A stretch of 49,229 nucleotides of DNA. It comes from an uncultured Oscillibacter sp. GTDB taxonomy: Bacteria; Bacillota; Clostridia; Oscillospirales; Oscillospiraceae. Position numbers and translations under genes: made by a program. The stretch covers positions 1-49,229 of the forward strand of contig NZ_CAJULS010000005.1 of NCBI RefSeq assembly GCF_910587525.1, in the 5' to 3' direction. Shown piece by piece: positions 48,665 to 49,229 of this stretch; position 1 is the stretch's first letter, and each line of letters begins with the position of its first letter. A model generated the notes under the pieces. The model ran no database searches. It had not been told where the DNA came from and saw only the letters and a program-made list of their open reading frames with translations.

Positions 48665-49229
48665 ATGAAGAAGTATTTTGCACTTTTGCTGACCCTGGCC
48701 ATGGTGTTGAGCCTGGCCGCCTGCGGCGGCGGGAGCGATGCTCCCGCCAATAGCGACACCCCCGCAAACACCGGCACGCCCGCCAATACGGACGCCCCCG
48801 CCGCCTTTACCACTGTGGAAGCGGGCAAGCTCCACATGTCCACCAACGCCGCGTTCCCTCCCTATGAGATGACCACCGACGCCGGCGGCTTCGAGGGCAT
48901 CGACGTGGAGGTGGCGGACGCCATCGCCAAGAAGCTGGGATTGGAGCTGGTGGTGGACGACATGAGCTTTGACGCCGCCCTCACCGCTGTCCAGACCGGC
49001 CAGAGCGACATCGCCATGGCGGGTATCACCGTCAACCCCGTGCGGCAGGAGGTCATGGACTTCTCCGACAGCTACGCCACCGGTGTGCAGGTGATTATCG
49101 TCAAGGAAGACTCTCCTATCGCCACGGTGGACGACCTGGCCAGCGCTGAGATGATCGGCACCCAAAAGGCCACCACCGGCTATATCTACTGCTCCGATAC
49201 CCCGGAGAACGGCGGCTACGGCGAGGACC
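48665..49229 (+). CDS. Amino-acid ABC transporter substrate-binding lipoprotein (3' truncated)
   Basis: The frame is open to the window end (188 residues seen). A lipoprotein signal peptide ends at the lipobox SLAAC with Cys20, followed by a Ser/Pro/Asn/Thr linker. The periplasmic-binding-protein type 3 fold follows: KLHMSTNAAFPPYEMTT, EGIDVEVADAIAKKLGLELV and QSDIAMAGITVNPVRQEVMD with FSDSYATG. These are hallmarks of polar or basic amino-acid binding proteins. It has its own promoter but sits next to the arginine pathway, so arginine or another amino acid is a plausible ligand. The rest of the transporter would lie to the right. Confidence 0.92.
   Translation, partial: MKKYFALLLTLAMVLSLAACGGGSDAPANSDTPANTGTPANTDAPAAFTTVEAGKLHMSTNAAFPPYEMTTDAGGFEGIDVEVADAIAKKLGLELVVDDMSFDAALTAVQTGQSDIAMAGITVNPVRQEVMDFSDSYATGVQVIIVKEDSPIATVDDLASAEMIGTQKATTGYIYCSDTPENGGYGED

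Noticed and set aside
1..49229. Insertion sequences, prophage genes, tRNA or rRNA
   Set aside because: No transposase, integrase, phage structural gene or RNA-gene signature was seen on either strand.

Overview
The window (49,229 bases, GC-rich for a Firmicute) reads as a motility locus of an anaerobic gut-type clostridium. The best guess is an Oscillospiraceae relative (Flavonifractor, Oscillibacter or Intestinimonas type). Reasons are the Bacillus/Clostridium-style chemotaxis set (CheC, CheD, CheV, CheA/W/R/B), FliW-CsrA-YviE, a YlqG/YlqH pair, SLH-domain surface proteins, an arginine deiminase pathway, strong AGGAGG ribosome sites and many TTG/GTG starts. The genus is inferred only.

Layout. 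3-6547 (+) is the tail of a fla/che operon: FlhA (partial), sigma-28, two rod proteins (FlgF/FlgG type), CheC, CheD, CheV and a degenerate EAL-HDOD protein, closed by a two-way terminator. 6654-8174 (-) is a ParA ATPase followed by a ComFB-like protein with a long Pro/Ala-rich arm. 8351-11646 (+) is fliD, fliS and a small coiled-coil protein at the fliT position. 11694-12650 (-) is a membrane-anchored C39-like cysteine peptidase. 12783-18777 (+) holds an FtsE-like ATPase without FtsX, a chemoreceptor, a structured 361-base gap, an FtsA-like ATPase and a Lys-rich single-pass membrane protein. 18726-20138 (-) is an orphan ClpB-D2-type AAA+ ATPase.

20271-27080 (-) is a late flagellar operon in the order flgM, flgN, flgK, flgL, yviE, fliW, csrA, yjfB, behind a near-consensus sigma-28 promoter. 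27283-31832 (-) is cheA-cheW-cheR-cheB behind a second sigma-28 promoter and in front of a strong terminator. 31957-44300 (+) is an apparent six-gene operon: a FliK/YlqG-like protein, a FlhB C-domain protein (YlqH), a PilZ protein, a 1690-aa SLH protein, a 1361-aa SLH protein and a second PilZ protein. 44489-48368 (+) is arginine catabolism (arcA, arcB, YfcC-type antiporter). 48665 onward is a truncated amino-acid-binding lipoprotein.

How it fits together. Sigma-28 is held by FlgM and drives the late operons. FliW and CsrA couple assembly to translation. FlgN, FliS and the FliT-position protein serve the hook-filament junction and cap proteins. The Che proteins process receptor signals. Several likely cyclic-di-nucleotide effectors (two PilZ, one ComFB, one dead EAL) suggest second-messenger control, although no GGDEF protein is present. 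No flagellin gene lies in the window.

The most unusual items are: a short repeat (YL..DG..T....A..V...NP.YD) expanded inside both FlgK and FlgL; the PilZ-SLH-SLH-PilZ operon joined to export-switch paralogues; six 115-120-residue repeats, five of them sharing an invariant Cys context, in the second SLH protein; and the FtsE/receptor/FtsA-like/AAA+ island between fliD and the late operon.
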